Assembly (NCBI RefSeq): GCF_900103605.1
Contig: NZ_FNHY01000007.1
Span: 1-64,000, forward strand
Direction: 5' to 3'
Source: Psychrobacillus sp. OK028
GTDB lineage: Bacteria; Bacillota; Bacilli; Bacillales_A; Planococcaceae
Length of the DNA stretch: 64,000 nucleotides
The position numbers and the translations under genes are program-made. Position 1 is the stretch's first letter. Each line of letters opens with the position of its first letter. Below, piece by piece: positions 9,164-18,937 of the stretch. The notes beneath the pieces were generated by a model that saw only the letters and a program-made list of their open reading frames with translations, made no database searches and was not told the DNA's origin.

Positions 9164-9991
9164 TTATTTCCAAAAGTCATCAAAAACTGTGACTGGTAAA
9201 TGACGCTTATGCATAGATCTATTATAAAAGCCTTCAATTTTCTCTTGTGCTTCCGTAGAGACCTTTTTACCCTCTAGATAATCATCAATAACTTCATATG
9301 TGACTCCTAGCGCTACTTCATCTGGTAAAGCAGGTCTATTTTCTTCTAAATCTGCTGTAGGAATTTTCGTGTACAGATGCTCAGGACAGCCCAATTCCTT
9401 TAATAACTGCTTGCCCTGACGCTTATTTAAGCGAAAGATCGGGGTAATATCTACCCCACCATCTCCGTATTTTGTATAAAAACCAGTGACAGCCTCTGCT
9501 GCGTGATCAGTACCAAGAACAATCCCATTATACATAGCAGCGACAGAGTATTGAGCTTTCATCCGCTCACGTGCCTTTTCATTGCCTTTAGCAAAATCAG
9601 AAAGAGTGATTCCTGCTTCATCTAAAGCCTTTTTACTTGCGTCCACCGCACCTTTAATATTAATCGTCAAACGTTTACTCGGCTTAATAAAATCGAGTGC
9701 ATCCTGGCGATCCTTTTCATCAAATTGAATACCGTACGGCAAACTTACAGCTATAAAGGAATACTTCTCCTCGCCTAGCTCATTATTTAACTCATCTACC
9801 GCAAGCTGTGCGAGTTTACCAACTAGTGTAGAATCCTGCCCACCTGAAATACCTAATACCATACTTTTTAGAAATGTGTGCTTCTTTAAATAGTCCTTCA
9901 TAAAATCGATACTAATACGTATTTCCTGTTGAATATCAATGGTCGGTTTTACCTTTAATGCTGCAATTATTTCTTGTTGTTTAGCTGACAT
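9164..9991 (-). CDS. nadE: NH3-dependent NAD+ synthetase
   Basis: Amidates deamido-NAD+ to NAD+ with ATP and ammonia, the final step of NAD synthesis. The 275-residue length matches the ammonia-dependent bacterial enzyme; there is no N-terminal nitrilase domain. The PP-loop [10 protein letters not shown] lies at about residue 47, and [21 protein letters not shown] and the C-terminal [14 protein letters not shown] are family hallmarks. Its start is 2 bp past the pncB stop, so the two form one salvage operon from nicotinate to NAD. Confidence 0.96.
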   Translation of the reverse strand: MSAKQQEIIAALKVKPTIDIQQEIRISIDFMKDYLKKHTFLKSMVLGISGGQDSTLVGKLAQLAVDELNNELGEEKYSFIAVSLPYGIQFDEKDRQDALDFIKPSKRLTINIKGAVDASKKALDEAGITLSDFAKGNEKARERMKAQYSVAAMYNGIVLGTDHAAEAVTGFYTKYGDGGVDITPIFRLNKRQGKQLLKELGCPEHLYTKIPTADLEENRPALPDEVALGVTYEVIDDYLEGKKVSTEAQEKIEGFYNRSMHKRHLPVTVFDDFWK

Positions 9992-9993
9992 TA

Positions 9994-11475
9994 TTATCTA
10001 CCTCCATTTTGTTCAATAAAATTATGCTCCATCTCCTTAACCTCTTGAATATTACGCATTTTGTTATCCCAGCATTTTTGGCTTAAATCTACTGGATATT
10101 CCTCAGGGTTTAGAGAGCGTTTGTACTCATCCCATAACAAATCAAGATTTTCATGCGCATATTCACGAACCTTCGATAGCTCCGGAATTTCATATATTAG
10201 TTGACCATTTTCAATCACTTTTTGATGTAAATCCTTTGCCTCAAAATTCGTCACAAATTTGGAGACAAATGTATGCACAGGGTGGAACATCTTTAGTCGT
10301 TCCTCATGTGTTGGATCTTCATCATGCATTGTAATATAGTCTCCTTCTGCCTTACCATTTTCTTTATCGATAATTCGATAAAGTTTTTTCTGACCAGGAG
10401 TTGTAACTTTTTCAGTAGTGGAAGAAATCTTAATCGTATCCTCCATTACTCCAGCTTCATTTTCAATGGAAACAATTTTATAAACAGCTCCAAGTGCCGG
10501 TTGGTCATACGCTGTGATTAGCTTTGTTCCAATACCCCAGCTATCCACCTTGGCTCCCTGTGCTTTTAAGTTAAGAATCGTATATTCATCTAAATCATTG
10601 GATACAACAATTTTTGCATCAGGGAAACCAGCTTCATCCAACATCTTTCTTGCTTCCTTTGAAAGGAATGAAATATCACCTGAGTCTAGACGAATCCCGA
10701 TAAAGTTAATTGTATCTCCCAGCTCTTTTGCTACTTTTATAGCTGTTGGCACTCCCGTTTTCAGTGTATTATATGTATCCACTAAAAATACACAATCCTT
10801 ATGACGCTTTGCATAGGAATGGAAAGCTTCATACTCATCTTTATATGCTTGCACTAATGAGTGGGCATGTGTGCCGGAAACAGGAATCCCGAACTTTTTC
10901 CCTGCTCGCACATTACTTGTTCCGTCTATACCACCTATATATGCAGCCCGCGTTCCCCAGATTGCTGCATCCATCTCTTGTGCACGTCTAGAACCAAACT
11001 CCATCGCAATTTCATCTTTAATCACTTGTTTTATCCGAGACCCTTTAGTTGCGATTAGCGTTTGATAATTGACAATATTAAGCAGAGCAGTTTCTACTAG
11101 TTGCGCTTCTGCAAGTGTAGATTCAATGCGAATAATTGGTTCATTCGGAAATACTAGCTCCCCTTCTACCATGGAATATACATTCCCAGTAAAACGAACA
11201 GTACGCAAATACGCAATAAAGTCTTCTCTGTACCCAAGCTCTTCCTGCAAATATTCCAAATCACTATCGCTAAAGTGAAAATTCTGTAAATAATTTAGAC
11301 ATCTCTCTAGCCCTGCAAAAATTCCATATCCATTACCAAACGGTAGCTTGCGGAAAAACAATTCAAACACAGCTTTGCGTTCATGCATATTATCTGCCCA
11401 ATAGGCCTCCACCATGTTAATTTGATATAAGTCTGTATGTAAGGCTAAACCGTCATCTGGATAATTTTTTTTCAT
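9994..11475 (-). CDS. pncB: Nicotinate phosphoribosyltransferase
   Basis: Converts nicotinate and PRPP to nicotinate mononucleotide. Hallmarks are [16 protein letters not shown] at the N-terminus, EFGSRRAQ, the phosphoribosyl-binding [22 protein letters not shown], and [10 protein letters not shown] choose the ATG at MKKNYPDDG (493 aa) because GGAGAAGGGGA lies 5 bp upstream of it; the frame extends six residues further without an RBS. First gene of the pncB-nadE operon. Confidence 0.95.
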   Translation of the reverse strand: MKKNYPDDGLALHTDLYQINMVEAYWADNMHERKAVFELFFRKLPFGNGYGIFAGLERCLNYLQNFHFSDSDLEYLQEELGYREDFIAYLRTVRFTGNVYSMVEGELVFPNEPIIRIESTLAEAQLVETALLNIVNYQTLIATKGSRIKQVIKDEIAMEFGSRRAQEMDAAIWGTRAAYIGGIDGTSNVRAGKKFGIPVSGTHAHSLVQAYKDEYEAFHSYAKRHKDCVFLVDTYNTLKTGVPTAIKVAKELGDTINFIGIRLDSGDISFLSKEARKMLDEAGFPDAKIVVSNDLDEYTILNLKAQGAKVDSWGIGTKLITAYDQPALGAVYKIVSIENEAGVMEDTIKISSTTEKVTTPGQKKLYRIIDKENGKAEGDYITMHDEDPTHEERLKMFHPVHTFVSKFVTNFEAKDLHQKVIENGQLIYEIPELSKVREYAHENLDLLWDEYKRSLNPEEYPVDLSQKCWDNKMRNIQEVKEMEHNFIEQNGGR

Positions 11476-11590
11476 AAAAATCCCCTTCTCCATAACTATT
11501 GAACTAAGTATACACTATTTACCCTTTTTCTTGGCAAGTAATCCATTACGTGAAGTGTGTGTCAATCTATCTGGAAGACACTTACTTGGA

Positions 11591-11695
11591 AATGCAGTGA
11601 ACGACTCTGATAATGTTGCGTATATGGGATTGAATGTTGTGTGTAACCATTCCAATGTTGTGCATACACGACCAGATGTTGCGGGTTATCACAAA
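11591..11695. repeat. 21-bp periodic array 1 (core AATGTTGYG)
   Basis: Five units start at 11591, 11612, 11633, 11654 and 11675, exactly 21 bp apart. Each opens with a core related to AATGTTGCG/AATGTTGTG (first unit AATGCAGTG, last GATGTTGCG), and the remaining 12 bp are unrelated between units. The array lies directly past the terminator of the PQQ dehydrogenase gene and upstream of pncB. It has the same period as the arrays at 26168 and 31897. Confidence 0.8.
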
Positions 11696-11696
11696 T

Positions 11697-11726
11697 AAAA
11701 CCAGTCATCAAAGGATGACTGGTTTT
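11697..11726 (-). terminator. Terminator of PQQ dehydrogenase 1
   Basis: AAACCAGTCATC/GATGACTGGTTT with T-rich flanks on both sides, 10 bp past the stop codon. Confidence 0.88.
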
Positions 11727-11735
11727 GTTTTACTA

Positions 11736-13931
11736 TTAATCGCCTAACGGAGAAATGACAGTAACAACGTATTCTGCTATTGCATCAATTTCTTCCGCTG
11801 AAAGTGTATCTTTAAATGGCGGCATTGATGCTCCTCCATTTGTAATACGATCAATTGTTTCTTGTTTGTTTTCCGCTACTTTGCTGTTTTGTAGATTCGG
11901 GCCATTATGACCGTTAGCGCCTTGATCTCCATGACAAGCGATACAGCTATTTCTATATTCCTCTAAACCAACGTCTGCTACACTAACTGTTTCACCAGCT
12001 GTCGCCTCTTCTTTCGGTTTATCTTCAACTTTCATAGAAGCATCAATTACCTGTCCTTCAGGTAAAGTTCCACCGATTTTGAATGTGTAAATTTTATCGC
12101 CATGTTTAGATCCTGCTAATGAATTACCCGCTGCATAGATAGATAGATATTGTTCTCCATCAATTTCATAAGTTACAGAAGGAGCATTCGCACCTGCATC
12201 CATCATATATTCCCATACTTGGTCTCCCGTTTTTGCATTGTATGCAATAAGACGACCATCATTATGGCCTACAAAAACAAGATTTCCTGCAGTTGTTAAG
12301 ACACCACTGTATGCGATAGAATCCCAATTATGTTGCCAAGCAATTTTGTTCGTTTTTACATCAATTGCAGTAACTGTTCCTCTTGCTGGTGCATCAAGTA
12401 CTGGACCAAATATACTTCCTAAATACATATCGCCCTCTTGGAATTCCGTTAACTCTCTTCTTTCAAAAGAGAAGTAATTATCTGCACCTAATACATAATA
12501 ATACTCCGTATCAGGATTATAAGCGGAAGGTGGCCAGTTTGCTCCACCAAACGTACCCGGTTTAAGTGTGATTGGCACATCCCAAAACGGTGTAAAAATA
12601 TCTCCAATCTCACCTGTAAATTCAGGTCCTAAATCCTTTTTCACATCTTCTTCCGTTACACCTTGTGGCACAAACGCATCTCCAATTGGAAACGGCTGAG
12701 TTGCAGCTGTTTTTTGACGATCGTCTTGCGGTACTGGTTTTTCTTCGATACCTACCAATGGCGTTCCATCCGTACGGTCTAAGAAGTAAATCCAACCAGT
12801 TTTTCCAGCTTGTCCAAGTCCTTTACGCATCTTCCCATCCATTTCTACATCATACAAAATAACTGGGTTAGCTGGATCCATATCCCAAATATCATGATGT
12901 ACCTCTTGGAAATGCCATACATAATCACCGTTTTCAGCATTTAACGCTAATACAGAGTTATTGTATAGATTATCCCCTTCACGGTTACTACCATCTACGT
13001 CTGGTGCTGCATTACCTGTTGCAAAATAAATATAACCAAGCTCCGGATCTACCGCTGGTGTATTCCACACTGGAGCTCCACCTGTTTTCCAAGCACTATT
13101 GTCTGCTGGCCAAGTATCACCATGGAGATCTCCTGGTCCTGGAATCGTATTGAATTGCCATACTTCAATTCCGTATTCGGAATCATATGCCATCATTTTG
13201 CCTCTAATACCGTATTCTCCTCCAGCTACACCTGTATACACTTTACCGTTGTAATACAGCGGTGCACTAGTGATTGTAAATCCTTCTTCCCATTCTGCTA
13301 CTTTTGATTCCCAAACTAATTCACCTGTTTTTTGGTCAAGTGCAATTAAACGAGCATCTAATAATCCCACATACACTTTCCCGTCTCCAATTGCAACACC
13401 ACGAGTTGTCCATCCACAACATACGGTATCCATATCTTGTGGAATATCAGGATGGTAAGCCCAAACCTGTTCACCAGTTTTAGCATCAATCGCAAATACG
13501 TCATTAGCTCCAGTAGCGATATACATTACGCCATCTACTACGAGTGGAGTCGCTTCACCAGAGTGTTTCCCTTGATCTCCGGAACCAAGACTAGTGACCC
13601 AAGTCGGTTTTAACTCTCCAATGTTTTCAGACGTTATTTGATTTAATTGAGAATAACGTCTGTTATAGTAATCTCCACCATAAGTAGTCCATTCTTTGGA
13701 AGCATATTCTACTTTTTCATCCGGATTAGCTGGACTTGGTACACCTTTGCCTTCAGGTTTTGTTGTATCTCCTGATGGTTCAACTTTTGTTACTTCTCCC
13801 GTATCTGATACTCCAGTATCCGCTACTTCCTTTTCATCTTCATGAGCTAAAAAATATAAACCGAAGATTATTACAAGAGTAATAATAGAACCAATAAAAA
13901 TTTGTTTCCAGACCGAACTTTCTCTCTTCAT
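11736..13931 (-). CDS. PQQ-dependent quinohemoprotein dehydrogenase, membrane-anchored (copy 1)
   Basis: 731 residues. An N-terminal anchor helix (about 10-28) is followed by an acidic/proline linker, an eight-bladed propeller from about 75, and a C-terminal cytochrome c domain. The vicinal Cys171-Cys172 (DTVCCGWTTRG) is the disulfide ring over PQQ in this family. HHDIWDMD near 345 supplies the catalytic Asp. Haem-binding CIACH is at 663-667 with a candidate axial Met at about 703 (SMPPF). It should oxidise an alcohol or sugar outside the membrane and pass electrons through its own haem. Substrate unknown. RBS GGGGGAAG. About 80% alike to the next gene by eye. Confidence 0.9.
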   Translation of the reverse strand: MKRESSVWKQIFIGSIITLVIIFGLYFLAHEDEKEVADTGVSDTGEVTKVEPSGDTTKPEGKGVPSPANPDEKVEYASKEWTTYGGDYYNRRYSQLNQITSENIGELKPTWVTSLGSGDQGKHSGEATPLVVDGVMYIATGANDVFAIDAKTGEQVWAYHPDIPQDMDTVCCGWTTRGVAIGDGKVYVGLLDARLIALDQKTGELVWESKVAEWEEGFTITSAPLYYNGKVYTGVAGGEYGIRGKMMAYDSEYGIEVWQFNTIPGPGDLHGDTWPADNSAWKTGGAPVWNTPAVDPELGYIYFATGNAAPDVDGSNREGDNLYNNSVLALNAENGDYVWHFQEVHHDIWDMDPANPVILYDVEMDGKMRKGLGQAGKTGWIYFLDRTDGTPLVGIEEKPVPQDDRQKTAATQPFPIGDAFVPQGVTEEDVKKDLGPEFTGEIGDIFTPFWDVPITLKPGTFGGANWPPSAYNPDTEYYYVLGADNYFSFERRELTEFQEGDMYLGSIFGPVLDAPARGTVTAIDVKTNKIAWQHNWDSIAYSGVLTTAGNLVFVGHNDGRLIAYNAKTGDQVWEYMMDAGANAPSVTYEIDGEQYLSIYAAGNSLAGSKHGDKIYTFKIGGTLPEGQVIDASMKVEDKPKEEATAGETVSVADVGLEEYRNSCIACHGDQGANGHNGPNLQNSKVAENKQETIDRITNGGASMPPFKDTLSAEEIDAIAEYVVTVISPLGD

Positions 13932-14119
13932 ACTTTCTTCCCCCTACTTCACACTTTAGACACATTTTACATAACTATTATACTCCTACTAAATTCTCAA
14001 TATCAAGATAAATAATACTAGTTTAAAAAATAAATATTGACGATTATATTTCTGAGGGAAAATAAAAGAGGTTGGACAGAAGTAGCTTCAATCGATGAGT
14101 TTATAAAACCTAATAAAAC

Positions 14120-14162
14120 AAAGCCCCGGAAGTTTTACTGTTCGTAAAATTTCCGGGGCTTT
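14120..14162 (-). terminator. Terminator of PQQ dehydrogenase 2
   Basis: Strong hairpin AAAGCCCCGGAAgTTTTAC/GTAAAAtTTCCGGGGCTTT between the two dehydrogenase genes, with T-rich flanks. It implies the two copies are separately terminated. Confidence 0.88.
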
Positions 14163-14204
14163 TCAGTTTTCAAGTTAGTTTTTTTCCCACTCTCTTTGGT
14201 TTTA

Positions 14205-16424
14205 TTATTCAGCGCCCAAAGGGGATATGACAGTTGCTACGTATTCTGCTATTGCATCTATTTCTTCTGCTGAAAGTGTATCTTTGAATGATGGCATTGC
14301 ACCTTTACCATTTGTAATGCGGTCAATTACTTCTTCTTTATTTTCTGCTACTTTGCTATTTTGTAAATTTGGACCGTTATGACCGTTTGCACCTTGATCT
14401 CCATGACAAGCTATACAGCTATTTTTATATTCAGTAAGCCCAGCATCGGCACTTACTGTTTCTCCTTTTTCTTCTTCAGGCGCTTTGTCTTTAACTGAAG
14501 CATCAATAACTTGACCTTCAGGTAAATTTCCACCTAATTTAAACGTATATATTTTATCTCCGTGTTTACTACCTGCAAGTGCATTCCCTGCGGCATAAAT
14601 AGAAATATACTGTTCACCATCAATTTCATAAGTGACCGATGGAGCATTTGCACCTGCATCCATCATATATTCCCACACTTGATCACCAGTTTTAGCATCG
14701 AATGCGATTAAGCGGCCATCATTATGTCCAACAAATACTAGATTTCCAGCGGTAGTTAATACACCACTATAAGCTAGCGTATCCCATTTTTGCTGCCAAG
14801 CAATTTTATCCGTTTTCACATCAATTGCAGTCACCGTTCCTCTTGTTGGCGCATTTTGAACCGGTCCGAAAACGCTCCCAAAATAAGCGTCACCTTCCTT
14901 AAATTCACTTAATTCATTTCTTTCAAATGACATATAGTGATCATTACCTAATACATAAAAATACTCCGTATCAGGGTTGTATGCGGAAGGTGGCCAGTTT
15001 GCCCCTCCAAATGGTCCCGGTTTAATTGTTATTGGTACATCCCAAAACGGTGTAAAAATACTCCCTATTTCACCCGTAAATGATGATTCTAAATCTCTTT
15101 TCACATCTTCTTCCGTTATACCTTGCGGAACAAATGCATCGCCGGTCGGAAACGGTTGAGTAGCGGCTGTTTTTTGACGGTCATCTTGTGGCACTGGTTT
15201 TTCCTCTATCCCAACTAATGGTGTTCCATCTCTGCGATCTAAGAGATAAACCCAACCAGTTTTACCCGCTTGCCCAAGACCTTTACGCATATCTCCGTCT
15301 ATTTTTACATCAAATAAAATAACTGGGTTAGTAGGATCCATATCCCATATATCATGATGCACTTCCTGGAAATGCCATACATAATCCCCATTTTCCGCAT
15401 TCACTGCAACTACTGAGTTGGCGTATAAGTTATCCCCTTCACGGCTGCTACCATCTAAGTCGGGTCCTGTATTTCCGGTGGCAAAATAAATATAACCAAG
15501 CTCTGGATCTACTGCGGGTGTATTCCATACTGGTCCACCACCAGTTAACCAAGCATCATTATCAGAGGGCCACGTATCCCCATCAATATCTCCTGGACCT
15601 GGTATTGTATAAAAACGCCACACCTCAAATCCTAAATCAGAATCATATGCCATCACACGGCCACGAATTCCATACTCTCCTCCAGAAACCCCTGTGTAGA
15701 CTTTACCATTATAATAAAGTGGGGCACTGGTAATGGTATAACCCTCTTCCCACTCCGCTACTTTAGTTTCCCATAAGACTTCTCCAGTTTTTTGATCAAG
15801 TGCTATTAAACGAGCATCGAGTAATCCCACAAACACTTTACCATCACCGACTGCAACTCCACGAGTTGTCCACCCGCAGCATACTGTATCCATCTCTTGT
15901 GGAATATCTGGTTTATATGCCCAGATCTGTTCTCCCGTTTTTGCGTCTATTGCAAATACATCATTTGCCCCAGTTGCAATATACATAACACCATTCACTA
16001 CTAATGGAGTTGCTTCACCAGAGTATTTTGCCTCAGCCCCGGACCCTCCTAAACTACTAACCCAAGTAGGTTTTAAATCTCCAATATTTTCTGTAGTAAT
16101 TTGGTTTAGCATAGAATAACGTCTGTTGTAGTAATCTCCACCATGTGTTGTCCATTCTGTTTGTGCATATTCTACTTTTTCATCTGGATTTGATGGACTA
16201 GGTGCAACTTTTGTTTCTTTCACTGGTCCTTCTTCCTCTGATTTTTCTTTCTCTTCTTCTTTCTCTGGCTCTTCTTTTACTGTTATGCTGGCATAAGGAA
16301 CTTCTTCGTTTCCTTTATCCGAGTTTTCAAAATTTACTACGAGATAGATCATAAATAAAGCAACTACAGTGATTAATGAGCCTATAAAGATTAGTGCGGA
16401 TACCGATAATCCTCTACTTCGCAT
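14205..16424 (-). CDS. PQQ-dependent quinohemoprotein dehydrogenase, membrane-anchored (copy 2)
   Basis: 739 residues with the same architecture as the downstream paralog: anchor helix (about 10-28), Glu/Lys-rich linker, PQQ propeller with the adjacent-cysteine motif DTVCCGWTTRG, HHDIWDMD, and a C-terminal cytochrome c with CIACH at about 670-674 and axial-Met candidate in GAMPSF. Differences concentrate in the linker and a few loops, so the pair is a tandem duplication with some divergence. Separate terminators suggest independent transcription. RBS GGGGGAG. No pqq biosynthesis genes are visible in this window. Confidence 0.9.
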   Translation of the reverse strand: MRSRGLSVSALIFIGSLITVVALFMIYLVVNFENSDKGNEEVPYASITVKEEPEKEEEKEKSEEEGPVKETKVAPSPSNPDEKVEYAQTEWTTHGGDYYNRRYSMLNQITTENIGDLKPTWVSSLGGSGAEAKYSGEATPLVVNGVMYIATGANDVFAIDAKTGEQIWAYKPDIPQEMDTVCCGWTTRGVAVGDGKVFVGLLDARLIALDQKTGEVLWETKVAEWEEGYTITSAPLYYNGKVYTGVSGGEYGIRGRVMAYDSDLGFEVWRFYTIPGPGDIDGDTWPSDNDAWLTGGGPVWNTPAVDPELGYIYFATGNTGPDLDGSSREGDNLYANSVVAVNAENGDYVWHFQEVHHDIWDMDPTNPVILFDVKIDGDMRKGLGQAGKTGWVYLLDRRDGTPLVGIEEKPVPQDDRQKTAATQPFPTGDAFVPQGITEEDVKRDLESSFTGEIGSIFTPFWDVPITIKPGPFGGANWPPSAYNPDTEYFYVLGNDHYMSFERNELSEFKEGDAYFGSVFGPVQNAPTRGTVTAIDVKTDKIAWQQKWDTLAYSGVLTTAGNLVFVGHNDGRLIAFDAKTGDQVWEYMMDAGANAPSVTYEIDGEQYISIYAAGNALAGSKHGDKIYTFKLGGNLPEGQVIDASVKDKAPEEEKGETVSADAGLTEYKNSCIACHGDQGANGHNGPNLQNSKVAENKEEVIDRITNGKGAMPSFKDTLSAEEIDAIAEYVATVISPLGAE

Positions 16425-16434
16425 CTAACTCCCC

Positions 16435-16510
16435 CTTCAAACTATTGAAATGCACTTATTCAATAGTTTATGTTTCGAATTTGAAAGAAATGCCGTCACT
16501 TTCAAATTCA
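16435..16510. promoter_or_regulatory. Paired inverted repeats upstream of PQQ dehydrogenase 2
   Basis: Two inverted repeats lie in the 5' region of the gene starting at 16424: CTATTGAA...TTCAATAG (about 16441-16465) and GAATTTGAAAG...CTTTCAAATTC (about 16477-16509). They could be operator sites or leader hairpins. Copy 1 shows no comparable pair. Role is inference only. Confidence 0.4.
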
Positions 16511-16521
16511 AAACAAATAAA

Positions 16522-16554
16522 AAACTGTCCAAGAGTTTCTACTCTTGGACAGTT
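16522..16554 (-). terminator. Terminator of the aminotransferase gene
   Basis: AAACTGTCCAAGAG/CTCTTGGACAGTTT followed by TTTTTTATTT on the minus strand. Confidence 0.9.
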
Positions 16555-16569
16555 TCCCTTACTATAATT

Positions 16570-17850
16570 TTATTTTGTTAAGTCTTTGCATCCTTCATAG
16601 ATTAAATCGAATAGCTCTTGAATATCGTTTTCTTCTACACAGGAGAAAGCGACACGGATGTCTGTTTTATTGCTTGCGATTACCCCTACACCGTATTGAT
16701 CGAGTAAATGTAGTCGTAATGTTTCAGCATCCACTGAATTTAACTTCAAGCACATGAAGTAACCAGAGTTAAATGGATAGTATGTCCAGTAAGGTGCATA
16801 TTTTTCATCCGCTAGAACCTGCTTCGTTTTAATAGCTCGGCCTTGCATAATTTGGAACTTTTCTTCTTTTTCTTGTAAATACTCTTCCGATTGCAGGGAT
16901 TCTAAAAGAATTGTCTGCGAAATATGAGATCCACTTGAAACAGTCCCACGAATGATACCCTTCGTTTTCTGTTCTAAAGCATCTAGTGTGTCAGGAGCTG
17001 CTGCGTATGTTATGAACCCAACCCGCAATCCCCACACATAGTTTTCTTTTGTCGCACCATCGATTTTTACAGGTAAAATATTGTCATGGCTATCAGCTAA
17101 TAAACCAAATAATGATTCTTTAATAGAGTCCTCATAGAATAAACCGAAATATGCGTCGTCCAATAGAACAACTAATTTAATCCCACTCTCAGCAGTATCC
17201 TTCAAAACCTGGACGATTGCTTCTGCTTCTTCTACTGAAGGAGTATAGCCAGTAGGGTTATTAGGGAAGTTTAACAAAACAATCGCTTTTTCTGATTGCT
17301 TCGCAAGTGTTTCACGGAAAGCTTCCACATGGAAACTACCAGCTTCATTGAATAGAGGGAATGTTTCCACACGTCCGCCTCTTCTTACTTGGAATACCGT
17401 ATTGTAATTACCCCAATATTGAACTGGTGTTATTAACACATCACCTGCGTCCATAAACAAATCAGCTGCGATGCTCAAACCATGCGTTAGGGCACTAGTT
17501 ACAATCGGTGTACCAATCGATTTACCTTTCATCGATGGGTTATCAACTAATAGCTTCTCTTTCCATATAGAACGTAAAGCTTCTTTACCTTGAGGGGCTG
17601 CATATGGATATATATCACTTGGTTTATAATCTAATTTTTCTTGAATATGGCGGAAATGCATCGGCTCACCATTCTCCGTTGCTATTCCAATAGTAGCATT
17701 AAAACGATGTGCTTTTTTCCCTGCTTCTGCACTTTGACTTAAAATTCCTTTTGGATAGTACAAGTTTTTACCTAAATCTGATAGCATATCGTAAATTGCT
17801 GGATTTTCATTTTGTATTTTCTCGTTTAATTGCGTTGCTAAAGCATTCAT
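16570..17850 (-). CDS. PLP-dependent aminotransferase, class I/II
   Basis: 426-residue fold-type I PLP enzyme. Features include YAAPQGKEALR, the tyrosine-containing PVQYWGNYN, NFPNNPTGYTPS (substrate-carboxylate binding Asn), DDAYFGLFYED (cofactor Asp) and a Schiff-base lysine in DGATKENYVWGLRVGF. Start after GGAGGTACC. Likely transfers amino groups between an amino acid and 2-oxoglutarate; the specific substrate (aromatic, alanine or aspartate) cannot be read from the sequence. It stands alone with its own terminator. Confidence 0.88.
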   Translation of the reverse strand: MNALATQLNEKIQNENPAIYDMLSDLGKNLYYPKGILSQSAEAGKKAHRFNATIGIATENGEPMHFRHIQEKLDYKPSDIYPYAAPQGKEALRSIWKEKLLVDNPSMKGKSIGTPIVTSALTHGLSIAADLFMDAGDVLITPVQYWGNYNTVFQVRRGGRVETFPLFNEAGSFHVEAFRETLAKQSEKAIVLLNFPNNPTGYTPSVEEAEAIVQVLKDTAESGIKLVVLLDDAYFGLFYEDSIKESLFGLLADSHDNILPVKIDGATKENYVWGLRVGFITYAAAPDTLDALEQKTKGIIRGTVSSGSHISQTILLESLQSEEYLQEKEEKFQIMQGRAIKTKQVLADEKYAPYWTYYPFNSGYFMCLKLNSVDAETLRLHLLDQYGVGVIASNKTDIRVAFSCVEENDIQELFDLIYEGCKDLTK

Positions 17851-17947
17851 CTATTGGTACCTCCATAATATATTTGATTTAAAAATATTGTACTCCATTT
17901 GACTAAAGTATTATACCCTTTCGTTAAATTAAGTCGTAACCACAATC

Positions 17948-18700
17948 CTACATTAACTCTAAAATCACAGGGCAATGATCACTTCCAAGTACATGAGAAT
18001 CAATCGAAGCATTCTTTAATAGTGGTACAAGTCTTTCAGAGGCAATAAAATAATCAATTCGCCAACCAATATTGCGTTCTCTTACCTTACTCATGTAGGA
18101 CCACCAACTATAGGCACCTTCTGTATCCGGATAAAAATAACGAAATGTATCGACAAATCCCTCTGCAAGTAAATCCGTCATTTTGCTGCGTTCTACATCT
18201 GTAAATCCAGAGTTTCCACTATTAGACTTAGCATTTTTCAAGTCTATTTCCGCATGAGCAACATTTAAATCTCCGCACATAATGACAGGCTTGATAGCAT
18301 CAAGTGCTTTCAAATAAGCACGCATTTCATCTTCCCATTCAAGTCGATAAGAAAGTCTCGTTAAATCTCGTTTTGCATTTGGAGTATAGACGTTTACCAA
18401 ATAAAACTCATCAAACTCAAGCGTAATAATTCTTCCTTCGTCCTCTGAATCCCGATCTCCAACACCATATTTTACGGTCAGTGGCTTTACCTTTGTAAAT
18501 ACCGCTGTTCCAGAATAACCTTTTTTCAAAGCATAATTCCAATATTGTTCATATCCATCTAAAGCAAGCTCTATTTGACCTGCTTGCAGCTTCGTTTCCT
18601 GCAAACAAAAAATATCCGCATTTACTTCCTTAAAATATTCTATAAATCCTTTTTTCGCGCAGGCTCGTATGCCATTCACATTCCATGAAACCAACTTCAT
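17948..18700 (-). CDS. exoA: Exodeoxyribonuclease III / AP endonuclease
   Basis: 250 residues, close to B. subtilis ExoA. Repairs abasic sites and 3' blocked ends. The metal and catalytic residues of the family are visible in LVSWNVNGIRA, CLQETKL (Glu), YTPNAK, CGDLNVAH (Asp/Asn), NIGWRIDYF and the terminal GSDHCPVILEL (Asp-His). RBS GGAGG precedes the ATG. Confidence 0.95.
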   Translation of the reverse strand: MKLVSWNVNGIRACAKKGFIEYFKEVNADIFCLQETKLQAGQIELALDGYEQYWNYALKKGYSGTAVFTKVKPLTVKYGVGDRDSEDEGRIITLEFDEFYLVNVYTPNAKRDLTRLSYRLEWEDEMRAYLKALDAIKPVIMCGDLNVAHAEIDLKNAKSNSGNSGFTDVERSKMTDLLAEGFVDTFRYFYPDTEGAYSWWSYMSKVRERNIGWRIDYFIASERLVPLLKNASIDSHVLGSDHCPVILELM

Positions 18701-18937
18701 TTTATTTCCTCCAAAATAGAAACCTATGTAACTTGTTTTATGTTAATCATATCAAATCCTTTGATTAAATGAAAAATTGTGGATAGAGCAGTAAAAAAGT
18801 GCACAGGTGAAGGTGCAAATAGTTAGACAAACTACTGTCTGTCAATCTAGCAAATATTGGTTGTGGCATAATGGTTTCTTTTAGATGGGAAAGGGGAAGT
18901 TCAATTAAAAGAGACTAGTAGAGGAAGTGTCGAATAT

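Noticed and set aside
12870-12900. Firm call of a lanthanide-dependent dehydrogenase from the WDxD motif
   Set aside because: The same motif occurs in membrane glucose dehydrogenases, so it is not diagnostic. Kept only as a lead.
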